A stretch of 41,788 nt of DNA from Acinetobacter proteolyticus (GTDB lineage: Bacteria > Pseudomonadota > Gammaproteobacteria > Pseudomonadales > Moraxellaceae). The position numbers and the translations under genes are program-made. The DNA lies in contig NZ_KB849179.1 of the NCBI RefSeq assembly GCF_000367945.1, forward strand, positions 542,689 through 584,476, given 5' to 3'. Shown here in pieces: positions 33,422 through 41,788 of the stretch. The first letter of the stretch is position 1. Each line of letters starts with the position of its first letter. Under the pieces are notes generated by a model, which did not search any database, was not told the origin of the DNA, and worked only from the letters and a program-made list of their open reading frames with translations.

Positions 33422-33479
33422 TCCACACTTTTGGTTGTTTTTTGAATTAATTAAATAAATAAAGATTGGGTATTTAGGT

Positions 33480-36400
33480 ATGAATAAGAATCGATATCGC
33501 GTTATTTTTAGCCAAGCACGTGGTCTATTTATTGCGGTTGCAGAAATTGTAAAAAGCAGAACTAAAACAGCAGGTCAAAGTGGTGCTGTCGCACCCGATG
33601 CGCCTGCGACACCATCAGTCCATTCTTATAAAAAACTGAATCCTCTGAATTTTGCCGTAATCAGTATGCTGGGCGCAGTGGTCTATATCATGCCATTAAG
33701 CAGTATTGCCAATACCCAAATTATTGCAGACCGTTCAGCACCAAATAATCAACAACCACAAATTCTCAATTCTGCTAATGGTACGGTACAGGTCAATATT
33801 CAGACCCCAAGTGCTGGTGGCGTATCGCGTAATACCTACACGCAATTTGATGTGGGGCAGGAAGGTGCAATCCTGAATAATGCACGTAATAACACGCTAA
33901 CTCAGATTGGCGGTTGGGTGCAAGGTAACGCCAATCTTGCCAGAGGTGAAGCTAAAGTTATTCTCAATGAGGTCAACAGTAGTAACCCAAGCCAGCTTAG
34001 GGGCTACCTTGAGGTTGCAGGCAAGTCGGCACAGGTGGTGATTGCCAATCCGTCAGGTTTGGTCTGTGATGGCTGCGGCGTGATCAATGCTGATCGCTTT
34101 AGTTTGACGACGGGTCAAGCCGTAATGAATCAAGGCTATCTTGAGTCATTTCGGGTGCGTGAAGGACAAGTCACTATTGAGGGCAGAGGTCTCAATGGAA
34201 GTTTGACCCCATTTACCGATGTCTATGCGCAGGCATTGAAAGTGAATGCCGGATTATATGCCAAAGAACTCAATGTCGTGTTAGGCCAAAATGATATTCA
34301 AGTCAAAGACCAAAACACACCACAATATACGCCAAACCCAATTGCGAATGGTTCAGCAAGTAATTCGTCAGGCTTTGCATTGGATGTCGGAAAATTGGGC
34401 GGCATGTATGCAGGCAAGATTTTCTTGGTGGGGACTGAGCGTGGTCTGGGAGTACGCAATGCAGGTTCGATCAGCAGTACCGAATCGACACTAAAGCTCA
34501 ATGCCAACGGGGATCTGATTAATCAAGGTAATCTTGTTGCGGCCAAAGATCAGATTGAACTTAAGGCACAGAATATTGAAAATACAGGCAATATCAGTAG
34601 TACTCAAAATCAGATTCAGTTACAGGCCACGGACATTAAAAATGCGGGTCTGATTGCTAGTCAGGATGAAATCAAGCTCGATGCCCAAGGCAATATCAAT
34701 AACAACCAAGGTGTGATCAATGCTGGACGATTGGAGTTAAGGGCCAAAAACTTAAGTAATGAAAAGGGCCAAATTGAACAAGTCGGCGGATCAAAACTCA
34801 ACATCACGGCCAAGACGCTGGACAACCAGCAAGGACATATCGGTCGTGCGCTACAAGACAGTTCAAATGGCAATAATGGTTCAGAAAACGGCAATACAGC
34901 TCCACCAACTGTTAAAAATCCGGGACAGAACAGTAGCGCGCAGGATGCCAGTACAGTTGAAGTCATTCAACCTAAAGACATCGTTCCAAAGACATTCGCT
35001 GATGGCGTTATTCTGGTCGAAAATCAACTGAATAACCAAAGCGGTAAAATCAGCAACAATAATGACACGGCTTTGAAGGTTACGGACAAGATCAATAATA
35101 CTGGCGGTGAGTTACAACTGCCTGAGTTGAAATTTACGGGGCAGGTATTTGAGAACCAAGGGGGTAAGCTCTCTGCCAACCAGATTGATATTCAAGCCAG
35201 CAATGTCAATAATCAGAAAGGCCAGTTAAATGCAGTTCAAGCACTAGAGATTCGTTCACAACAGTTAAATAACCAAGCGGGCAGTATTCAAAGTGAACAG
35301 GCACTGAAGATTGATAGCAAGACGATCAATAACCAAGAGGGTAAATTACTGGCAGTGAACAATGTCGAGCTGCAATCGGAGCAACTGAATAACCAGAAAG
35401 GTGTAATTGCCTCGACCAAGCACGATGTTGCGATCAAAGCGGATCAACTTGATAACAGCGCAGGTCAAATTTTAGGGCAACAGTTAACTATTGAATCTCA
35501 ACAGATCAATAATCAAAGCGGCACGCTTCAAAGTCAAAAAGATTTAAACCTCAACACCTCACAGATTGACAACGGCAGTCGTAAGGATACGGCAGGCAAT
35601 ATCATTGCCGCCAAAAACCTGAAGATTCAAAGCCAGCAATTGCAAAATACAGGACAAATCTATGCGGGTGACTCGGCGAAACTGAAGGTCAGCCAATTAC
35701 AACAACATGGCCAGCTTGCGGCACAGAATCAAGTTAAAGTTCAAGCCGAGCAGATCCAGAGCAATGCAGACAGTGTTTGGGCAGCAGGCTTAAGCCCAGA
35801 TGGCAAGCTGAATAATGATGCTGCAACACTGGAGATTAGCGCGGAGCAGGCGCAGATTGCAGGCAAGCTTTTGGCGGGTACCCAAGTGAGTCTCAATGCG
35901 AGTCGCCGTGCCGACCTGAATGGCAGTGAAGTTCAAGCCAAGAATATCAAGGTTGAGACAAGCGAATTAACCACCCGTCAGGCGAAGTTACTTGCAGAAC
36001 AGCAACTCAGCTTAAAGGCAACCAACAGTACTGACAATCAGGAAGGTCAATACAGTGCGGCCGATATTCAGCTCAACACCTCAAAACTCAATAACAATAA
36101 AGGCCTGATTCAGCATACGGGCAAGAACGATTTGGTACTGGATATTGCTGAAAGGATTGATAACGATGCTGGACAAATCATCAGCAATGCAGCAAACACG
36201 ACAATTAAAACCCAAAATCTGAGTTCGGTTGCAGGTGCGATCCTGCATGCAGGAGATCAGCAACTCAAGATCACGGCACAAGACCTGCACGCGCAGGATG
36301 GCAAGATCCAAAGCAATGGCAATATGCAACTTGAATTAGGTTCGGCCAATCTTGATCGTGCAACTACCTCTGCCAAAAATATTGAATTGCGTGCCGACAG

Positions 36401-39400
36401 TTTGAGCCATCAAAAAGGGCAAATGCTACAAAGCGCCGAAGATGGCCGTTTACAGCTCACGGTGAACAAAGAGCTCAATAACCGTGAAGGCGAGATCAGT
36501 GCGGCTGGTAACAGCAGCATCAAGGCAGACAGCTTGAATAATCAGTCTGGTAAAGTGCTAAGTAACGGGTCAGTAGCTTTGAGTGTGACCGATCTCAATA
36601 ATGAACAAGGCACACTGTATAGCAAAGATCAGTTGGGCTTAAATGCTACGGGACAAGTCAATAACCAATCGGGTCTAATCATTGCCAAGCAAGCCGAAAT
36701 CAAGGCGCAAACACTGGACAACAGCTCGGGGCGGATTCGTGCAGAACAAGGCGCATTAAATTTAACGGTTCAGCAACAGCTACAAAACCAAGCTGGCGAG
36801 ATTTACGCGGCGGATACGATCGATCTCAAAGCGCAACAGCTCGGCAATCAAACAGGTCTGATTCAGAGTAAAAACAAGATTAACCTGACGGCAGGCCGTG
36901 TAGATAACCAGTTTGGCACGATCTATGCCGCAACTGACATGACGGTACAGACACAGGCGGAACTGAATAATCAGCAAGGGATTCTGGCGGCAAAAAATCA
37001 GCTGGATATTCGTAGCGGTGCACTGAATAACCAGTCTGGCATTATCCGTGCCGAACAAGGCGATACTCAGCTTCAAGCACAAGGGCAAGTACAGAATAAC
37101 AGTGGTGAAATCTCAGCGGCGAAAACGCTAAATGTGGTGGCGCAAGGCTTGGATAACCAAGCTGGGCAAATGCTGGCACAAGAACAATTGCGTGTCGATA
37201 CCCAACAACAAAATTTAGAAAATGCCAGCGGACGTATTCTGTCGAAACACGTGGATTTGCAAACTGGAGCAGTGAATAACAAGGCGGGTTTGATTCAGGC
37301 GGAAAGCACCCTGCAAATTGATACGCAAAATCATGATTTGATCAATCAGGATTCAGGCGACAAAGGGGGAATTCTCAGTCAGGGCACATTACAGCTCAAC
37401 AATATTCAGCAGTTACAGAACCAAAGTGGTTTAATTGCGTCTGCGGGCAAGACCACGATACAGGCGCAACAGCTCGAAAATCAGTCTGGGCAAGTGAGCA
37501 GTCAGACTGATCTGCTGATTGAACAGAAAAATCCGGCTGGGGTGTTGAACAACCAAGGTCAGATACAAGCACTGAAAAATGTGCAAATCAAGGTGGATCA
37601 GGTCAATAACAGTGGCAGTGCAAGCCATATTGTGGCGGGTGATCAGCTAGCAATACAGGCACAACGTATTGATAACCGCGATAACAATGTCAAAGATGTG
37701 ATTGGTGGTCTGGATGCGAAAAATATTCAGTTAAATGCCCAAGAACTGAATAACCAAGCAGGTGCCATCCGTGCCAGTGAGCAGGCAAATTTAAGCATTC
37801 AAAGCCAGTTAAATAACCAGCAAGGCAGTATTTCCAGTCTTGGTCAACTCAATATCGATCAAGCCGAACAAAGCCTGAATGTTGATAATACTGTGGGTGA
37901 GTTATTGGCGCAGCAACAACTCAACATTCAGGCCAATGAACTGATTAACCAAGGTAAAATCATCAGTCTGGGTGATGCCGAGATCAGCTTGAAGCAAAAT
38001 TACACCCAGCATAAAGACAGTGAGCTGAAAGCCAATGGCACTTTGAAACTCAGTAGCGAAAAAGACATTATTAACCAATCTGAAATCAGTGCAGGCAAGC
38101 AACTACATCTGAATGCACAGAATATCCTGAATCAAAAAGACGCAAGCATCAACAGCGCCGAACTGCATCTTATCGCGCAGAATAAAGTCCATAACCAAGG
38201 ATTGATCAATGCTGGACTGACGCATATTCAGGCACAGCAGCTTCATAATGATGGGGCACGGATTTATGGTGACCATGTTGCGATACAGGCACAAACACTC
38301 GATAACAAAAGCAACCTTGACGGTGTAGGCGCCGTGATTGCTTCACGTGGTGATATGCACCTCGGGATCGGCACACTGAATAATCAGGCTGGCGGTGCGG
38401 TCAATGCTGTTTCCAAAGACAATGCTTGGATTCTGAGTATGGGACAGCTCAAAATAGGCGGCTCACTGGATGACAATTATCAGGCACAGGGCAAAGCCGA
38501 CCTGATCAATAACCGTAGTGCAACCATCGAATCTCAAGGGGATATGCAGCTTGATGCCAAACGCATAGAGAACATCAATGAAAACTTTGAAGTTAAGGAT
38601 GCTGCGATTTTAGAGTCATCGGTCAAGGTTCATGGTTATGAGGATAACCGCCAGCCGGGGATTGATGTTTCAGAGGATATTGTTGAATTCCAGAAACAAG
38701 GTAACTTTTTGTGGATGTTACTCAAAGATGGCCGTCGCTTAAGAACCTATAACATCTTTGAATACGATAAAGAAACCTATGTGCCAGAAGTGATCAGCAG
38801 CACCCCAGGGCAGATTATCAGTGGCGGCAATATGTTGATCAATGCGGAGCATGTGCTGAATGATCAGAGTCAGATTTTGGCGGCCAAAACCTTAACGGTT
38901 CAAGGCACAAGTATTGAGAATAAAGCATACACGGCCAATAAAACCACGAAGTTTAAGAATCCAATAAGATGGTTCTATGATTCGGGCAGAAAGACCCAAA
39001 TCGGATTTAATCCTGCCGATGAAACAGAACCTTTTGTACTGAGTGGTCTCTATGGTGGGGATCAGGTCATTGGTACACCGACCCACCAAATCAAAGCAGT
39101 AGAGCCAACACAAGCTGAGACAGATATTCAGGCTTCGCAGCAAGCTGGGAAAGTTGAACTGCAACAGCAGCAAACTGAACAAAAGCAGATTGATGCTAAA
39201 TCTGGCCAGCCTGTCAATCAGGACAACCAGAACGGTTCGAACAATGTTGATGCTGCCAAACAACAGGATGCATCGCAACAGACCCTAGGGCAGACCGAGA
39301 CTTCAACAGGCTATGAAGTCCGTACGGTTCAGCAGAAAAGCATTCGCTTGCCGAGTAATGCATTATTTATCCAAACCAAAGACAGTCAGGCAGGCTTTTT

Positions 39401-41788
39401 GGTAGAAACTGACCCAGCCTTTAGCAATTACAAAAAATGGCTGTCATCAGACCATATGTTGAATGCACTCGGCCTTGACCCTGCGAAACAACAAAAACGT
39501 CTGGGCGATGGTTATTATGAGCAGCGTCTGGTACAAGATCAGATTGCGCAATTGACGGGTCGCCGTTTCTTGTCAGGCTATGGCAATGATGAAGAGCAAT
39601 ACAAAGCCTTGATGAACAATGGACTGACTTTTGCCAAGCAGTTTAATCTCACACCGGGTATTGCCCTGACCTCAGCCCAGATCGCGCAGTTGACCAGTGA
39701 TATTGTCTGGCTGGAAGAGAAAACCATTCATTTGCCAGATGGCAGTACGACTAAAGCGTTGGTTCCGCAGGTCTATGTCAAATCTCAGGTGGGTGATTTA
39801 AAAGGTGACGGGACTTTAATTGCCGCAGACCAAGTGCAGTTGGATATGCAAGGTGACGTGCTGAACAGTGCCACCATTGCAGGCCGTGAAGCCTTAAAGA
39901 TCAATGCCAATAGCATCAATCAACTGAACGGTCGTTTAGAGGCGAACCGTATTGGGATCAGTACCAAAAAAGATCTGAACAATATCGGCAGCCAGATTGT
40001 TGCCAAAGATGCGCTTAGCATGGAGATTGGTGGCAACTTTAATCATAGCAGCACCCTGAGCAGTAACAGCAATAAATCAGGTCAAAATGAGTTTGGCTTT
40101 ACCAAGATTGATCGTAAAGCGGGTATTTATGTTGGCAATGGTCAGAATAGCGATGCGTTGAAAAATACACTAAATATCCGTGTGGGTGGAAATACCAGCC
40201 TAAAAGCTGCTGATATCATTAATAGTAATGGTTCAAGTGTGATCCAAACACAGGGAGATGTCTCACTGAACACGTTGCAAACTGAACGTGTTACCAATAG
40301 CTATACCAATAAAAAGAATTTTGATTTTGGTACGCAAAAGCAGGATGTGGGTAATCAGATTCAATCGAAAGGTGATTTGACGCTAACTGGCAAAAATATT
40401 GATATTACAGGTTCGCAGCTCAGTAGTGAGCAAGGCAAGACTTTAGTTAGTGCCAGCGAAGATTTAACCATCAAAGAGGGTCGTAAGAGCAGCAGTTATG
40501 AGCATGCTGATGAAACCAAAAAGAAAGGTTTCTTAAAGAAAAAGACCACACAAAATTATATTAAAGATGTTGCAAATGAAGCTGTTGCAAGTACGGTAGA
40601 TGGAAAGCAAGTCATTCTTGATGCCAAGAATATCAAGATTCAAGGCAGTGAGGTGGTATCGGATGAGTTGACTCAAATTCAAGCCAAAGAAAATATTGAA
40701 ATCAAGGGTGCAGACAGTAACTATCTGAATATTCACAACACCCAAACCAAGAAATCGGGTTTGATTTCTGGTGGTGGTTTTGGTATCAGTATTGGTTCTA
40801 AAAAAGAGAAAACTGAACAGGAACAAACCCAGCATACCAATAGTGGCTCAATGGTTGGCAGCCTTAACGGTAATACCAATATTGTGGCCGGTAAAAATTA
40901 TCAGCAAACAGGTAGTACGGTTTCTTCTCAACAGGGTGATGTCAATATCTTGGCGCAGCAAGTCACGATTGAAGCGGCTAAAGAGCAAAGTACCAGTCAG
41001 TATAAACATGAGATGGAACAAAAGGGTTTAACCCTTGCTGTGAATGTACCAGTTGTCTCAGCTGTTCAAACAGCATTGGAGAGTAGTAAACAGGTTGGCC
41101 AAAGTAAAAATGATCGCGTCAATGCGATGGCCGCAGCCAATGCTGGATTTGATGCTTATAAAGCGGGTCAAACACTAGCACAACTCAAAGATGCTGCGAC
41201 AAGTGCAGCCAATCTGGCACAATCAGCCAATGTGAGTGTAAGTATCACTTACGGCGAGCAAAAGAATACTGAGTTTAATCGTTCAGAAAGCAACACTGCG
41301 AATCAGAGTACGGTTTCTGCAGGTGGCAAGACCAATATTGTAGCCACTGGTGCAGGTAAAGACTCCAATATCAATATTATTGGCTCTGATGTGATGGGCT
41401 TGAAAGGCACACATTTGGCGGCTGATCAGAATGTAAATATCAAAGCGGCTGAACAAAATAGCAAGGAAGAATCTGGCAACAAGAGCGCAGGCTGGAACGC
41501 GGGTGTGGCTGTAAGTTATGGCTCGAATGGTTTGGCACTTGGTGTAACTGCGGGTGGAAATTTAGGTAAGGGAAATGGTAATGGGACTGAAACCAGTTAT
41601 GTTAATAGTCATGTTGGTTCCAAAGACAGCCTAACCAGTATCAGCAGTGGTAATGCGACGAATATTATCGGTGGTCAAGTTCAAGGTAAGGCGGTACAAG
41701 TCGATGCCAAAGCGCTGAATATCGAGAGTTTGCAAGACAAGGCAAGCTATAAGAGCAAACAGCAGAATGTAGAAGGTCAGGTTACGAT
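33480..41788 (+). CDS. CdiA/filamentous-hemagglutinin-like TpsA exoprotein (3' end outside window)
   Basis: The frame is open from ATG 33480 to the window end, at least 2769 residues. An extended signal peptide (MNKNRYRVIFSQARGLFIAV…) is followed by a hydrophobic core (about 56-76) with cleavage expected after SSIA. The TPS secretion domain follows, with NPSGL at 190-194 and CDGCG at 196-200. An FHA-1 region of about 20-residue repeats (…LNNQ.G.I.A…L.I.A..) covers about 340-1690. A non-repeat segment (about 1720-2110; FLVETDPAFSNYKKWLSSDH) matches the receptor-binding/YP part of CdiA proteins. FHA-2-type repeats (SGSxV, NINIIGSDV, YKSKQQN) run from about 2190 on. The pre-toxin and C-terminal toxin lie beyond the edge. 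It is either a contact-dependent inhibition effector or an adhesin. The ribosome site is weak (TTTAGGT). Confidence 0.92.
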   Translation, partial: MNKNRYRVIFSQARGLFIAVAEIVKSRTKTAGQSGAVAPDAPATPSVHSYKKLNPLNFAVISMLGAVVYIMPLSSIANTQIIADRSAPNNQQPQILNSANGTVQVNIQTPSAGGVSRNTYTQFDVGQEGAILNNARNNTLTQIGGWVQGNANLARGEAKVILNEVNSSNPSQLRGYLEVAGKSAQVVIANPSGLVCDGCGVINADRFSLTTGQAVMNQGYLESFRVREGQVTIEGRGLNGSLTPFTDVYAQALKVNAGLYAKELNVVLGQNDIQVKDQNTPQYTPNPIANGSASNSSGFALDVGKLGGMYAGKIFLVGTERGLGVRNAGSISSTESTLKLNANGDLINQGNLVAAKDQIELKAQNIENTGNISSTQNQIQLQATDIKNAGLIASQDEIKLDAQGNINNNQGVINAGRLELRAKNLSNEKGQIEQVGGSKLNITAKTLDNQQGHIGRALQDSSNGNNGSENGNTAPPTVKNPGQNSSAQDASTVEVIQPKDIVPKTFADGVILVENQLNNQSGKISNNNDTALKVTDKINNTGGELQLPELKFTGQVFENQGGKLSANQIDIQASNVNNQKGQLNAVQALEIRSQQLNNQAGSIQSEQALKIDSKTINNQEGKLLAVNNVELQSEQLNNQKGVIASTKHDVAIKADQLDNSAGQILGQQLTIESQQINNQSGTLQSQKDLNLNTSQIDNGSRKDTAGNIIAAKNLKIQSQQLQNTGQIYAGDSAKLKVSQLQQHGQLAAQNQVKVQAEQIQSNADSVWAAGLSPDGKLNNDAATLEISAEQAQIAGKLLAGTQVSLNASRRADLNGSEVQAKNIKVETSELTTRQAKLLAEQQLSLKATNSTDNQEGQYSAADIQLNTSKLNNNKGLIQHTGKNDLVLDIAERIDNDAGQIISNAANTTIKTQNLSSVAGAILHAGDQQLKITAQDLHAQDGKIQSNGNMQLELGSANLDRATTSAKNIELRADSLSHQKGQMLQSAEDGRLQLTVNKELNNREGEISAAGNSSIKADSLNNQSGKVLSNGSVALSVTDLNNEQGTLYSKDQLGLNATGQVNNQSGLIIAKQAEIKAQTLDNSSGRIRAEQGALNLTVQQQLQNQAGEIYAADTIDLKAQQLGNQTGLIQSKNKINLTAGRVDNQFGTIYAATDMTVQTQAELNNQQGILAAKNQLDIRSGALNNQSGIIRAEQGDTQLQAQGQVQNNSGEISAAKTLNVVAQGLDNQAGQMLAQEQLRVDTQQQNLENASGRILSKHVDLQTGAVNNKAGLIQAESTLQIDTQNHDLINQDSGDKGGILSQGTLQLNNIQQLQNQSGLIASAGKTTIQAQQLENQSGQVSSQTDLLIEQKNPAGVLNNQGQIQALKNVQIKVDQVNNSGSASHIVAGDQLAIQAQRIDNRDNNVKDVIGGLDAKNIQLNAQELNNQAGAIRASEQANLSIQSQLNNQQGSISSLGQLNIDQAEQSLNVDNTVGELLAQQQLNIQANELINQGKIISLGDAEISLKQNYTQHKDSELKANGTLKLSSEKDIINQSEISAGKQLHLNAQNILNQKDASINSAELHLIAQNKVHNQGLINAGLTHIQAQQLHNDGARIYGDHVAIQAQTLDNKSNLDGVGAVIASRGDMHLGIGTLNNQAGGAVNAVSKDNAWILSMGQLKIGGSLDDNYQAQGKADLINNRSATIESQGDMQLDAKRIENINENFEVKDAAILESSVKVHGYEDNRQPGIDVSEDIVEFQKQGNFLWMLLKDGRRLRTYNIFEYDKETYVPEVISSTPGQIISGGNMLINAEHVLNDQSQILAAKTLTVQGTSIENKAYTANKTTKFKNPIRWFYDSGRKTQIGFNPADETEPFVLSGLYGGDQVIGTPTHQIKAVEPTQAETDIQASQQAGKVELQQQQTEQKQIDAKSGQPVNQDNQNGSNNVDAAKQQDASQQTLGQTETSTGYEVRTVQQKSIRLPSNALFIQTKDSQAGFLVETDPAFSNYKKWLSSDHMLNALGLDPAKQQKRLGDGYYEQRLVQDQIAQLTGRRFLSGYGNDEEQYKALMNNGLTFAKQFNLTPGIALTSAQIAQLTSDIVWLEEKTIHLPDGSTTKALVPQVYVKSQVGDLKGDGTLIAADQVQLDMQGDVLNSATIAGREALKINANSINQLNGRLEANRIGISTKKDLNNIGSQIVAKDALSMEIGGNFNHSSTLSSNSNKSGQNEFGFTKIDRKAGIYVGNGQNSDALKNTLNIRVGGNTSLKAADIINSNGSSVIQTQGDVSLNTLQTERVTNSYTNKKNFDFGTQKQDVGNQIQSKGDLTLTGKNIDITGSQLSSEQGKTLVSASEDLTIKEGRKSSSYEHADETKKKGFLKKKTTQNYIKDVANEAVASTVDGKQVILDAKNIKIQGSEVVSDELTQIQAKENIEIKGADSNYLNIHNTQTKKSGLISGGGFGISIGSKKEKTEQEQTQHTNSGSMVGSLNGNTNIVAGKNYQQTGSTVSSQQGDVNILAQQVTIEAAKEQSTSQYKHEMEQKGLTLAVNVPVVSAVQTALESSKQVGQSKNDRVNAMAAANAGFDAYKAGQTLAQLKDAATSAANLAQSANVSVSITYGEQKNTEFNRSESNTANQSTVSAGGKTNIVATGAGKDSNINIIGSDVMGLKGTHLAADQNVNIKAAEQNSKEESGNKSAGWNAGVAVSYGSNGLALGVTAGGNLGKGNGNGTETSYVNSHVGSKDSLTSISSGNATNIIGGQVQGKAVQVDAKALNIESLQDKASYKSKQQNVEGQVT
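34486..38560 (+). repeat. FHA-1 repeat region of the exoprotein
   Basis: This degenerate in-frame repeat of about 60 bases encodes units of the type LNNQxGxIxAxxxLxIxAQ. AATAACCAA/AATAACCAG-like stretches recur throughout. It is predicted to fold as a right-handed beta-helix that forms the shaft of the filament. The repeats are divergent at DNA level, so this is not a perfect tandem array. Confidence 0.85.

Noticed and set aside
34291..35031. Plus-strand ORFs in another frame, hinting at a frameshift in the exoprotein
   Set aside because: The exoprotein frame stays open at every place I checked (33480, 34041, 38040, 39000, 41721), so no frameshift is needed.
38892..39278. 128-codon minus-strand ORF and several others antisense to the exoprotein (for example 40533-40835)
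   Set aside because: They are shadows of the long plus-strand exoprotein frame, and their low-complexity hydrophobic translations arise from the repeat codons.
33480..41788. Asparagine/glutamine-rich repeats as a possible CRISPR or tandem DNA repeat array
   Set aside because: The periodicity is at protein level with divergent DNA units and no constant spacer/repeat pattern.
1..41788. Mobile element or genomic-island boundaries around the ter cluster
   Set aside because: No integrase, transposase, tRNA gene or direct-repeat attachment site was seen at either end, and codon style is similar to the flanks.

Overview
The window looks like an Acinetobacter (Moraxellaceae) chromosome. It is AT-rich, the proteins are rich in glutamine, and the housekeeping genes (dnaX, murB) and catabolic genes resemble those of that genus. 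The genus call is an inference from composition and protein character. There are no rRNA or tRNA genes, IS elements or CRISPR arrays. All the gene calls come from reading motifs by eye, without database searches.

Region 1 (1-810) is the 3' part of dnaX (DNA polymerase III tau). The window begins inside a perfect hexanucleotide array that encodes (Glu-Pro)16.

Region 2 (920-18851) is a large, single-strand ter (tellurite/stress response) cluster of 18 genes. It starts with three TerY-type vWA proteins and a TerX-like TerD protein, followed by a PP2C phosphatase and an atypical kinase (the 'TerY-P triad'). Next comes a tightly overlapping biosynthetic block: ATP-grasp, a TRSP-type phosphoribosyltransferase, a HAD phosphatase, a StiP/PELOTA phosphoribosyltransferase and a CitE-like lyase. 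The distal part is terA, terD, a DUF475 TerC-superfamily membrane protein, terE, terF (TerD+vWA), an AIM24-family protein and a TerZ-like protein. The likely logic is that Ca2+-binding TerD proteins, vWA scaffolds and a membrane TerC-like protein form a sensing complex. The kinase/phosphatase pair would modulate it, and the enzyme block would make a nucleoside-like metabolite. A hairpin plus U-run after terE suggests the last three genes are expressed at a different level. No TerB is present in the window.

Region 3 (18928-26075) is ordinary chromosomal content. A thioesterase and an iron-type alcohol dehydrogenase lie on the minus strand. A four-gene plus-strand run follows: low-molecular-weight tyrosine phosphatase, murB, DUF218 protein and alpha/beta hydrolase. 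A membrane-anchored FMN glutamate-synthase-like protein lies on the minus strand.

Region 4 (26348-31350) is a small catabolic unit. An IclR regulator faces a minus-strand operon of GntP-type permease, iron-type alcohol dehydrogenase and methylmalonate-semialdehyde dehydrogenase (mmsA). The operon has a good sigma70 promoter and a perfect 10+3+10 palindrome placed where transcription should start.

Region 5 (31691-41788, continuing past the window) is a two-partner secretion locus: a TpsB/CdiB-type outer-membrane transporter followed by a very large CdiA/FHA-like exoprotein. Its toxin end and any immunity gene lie outside the window.
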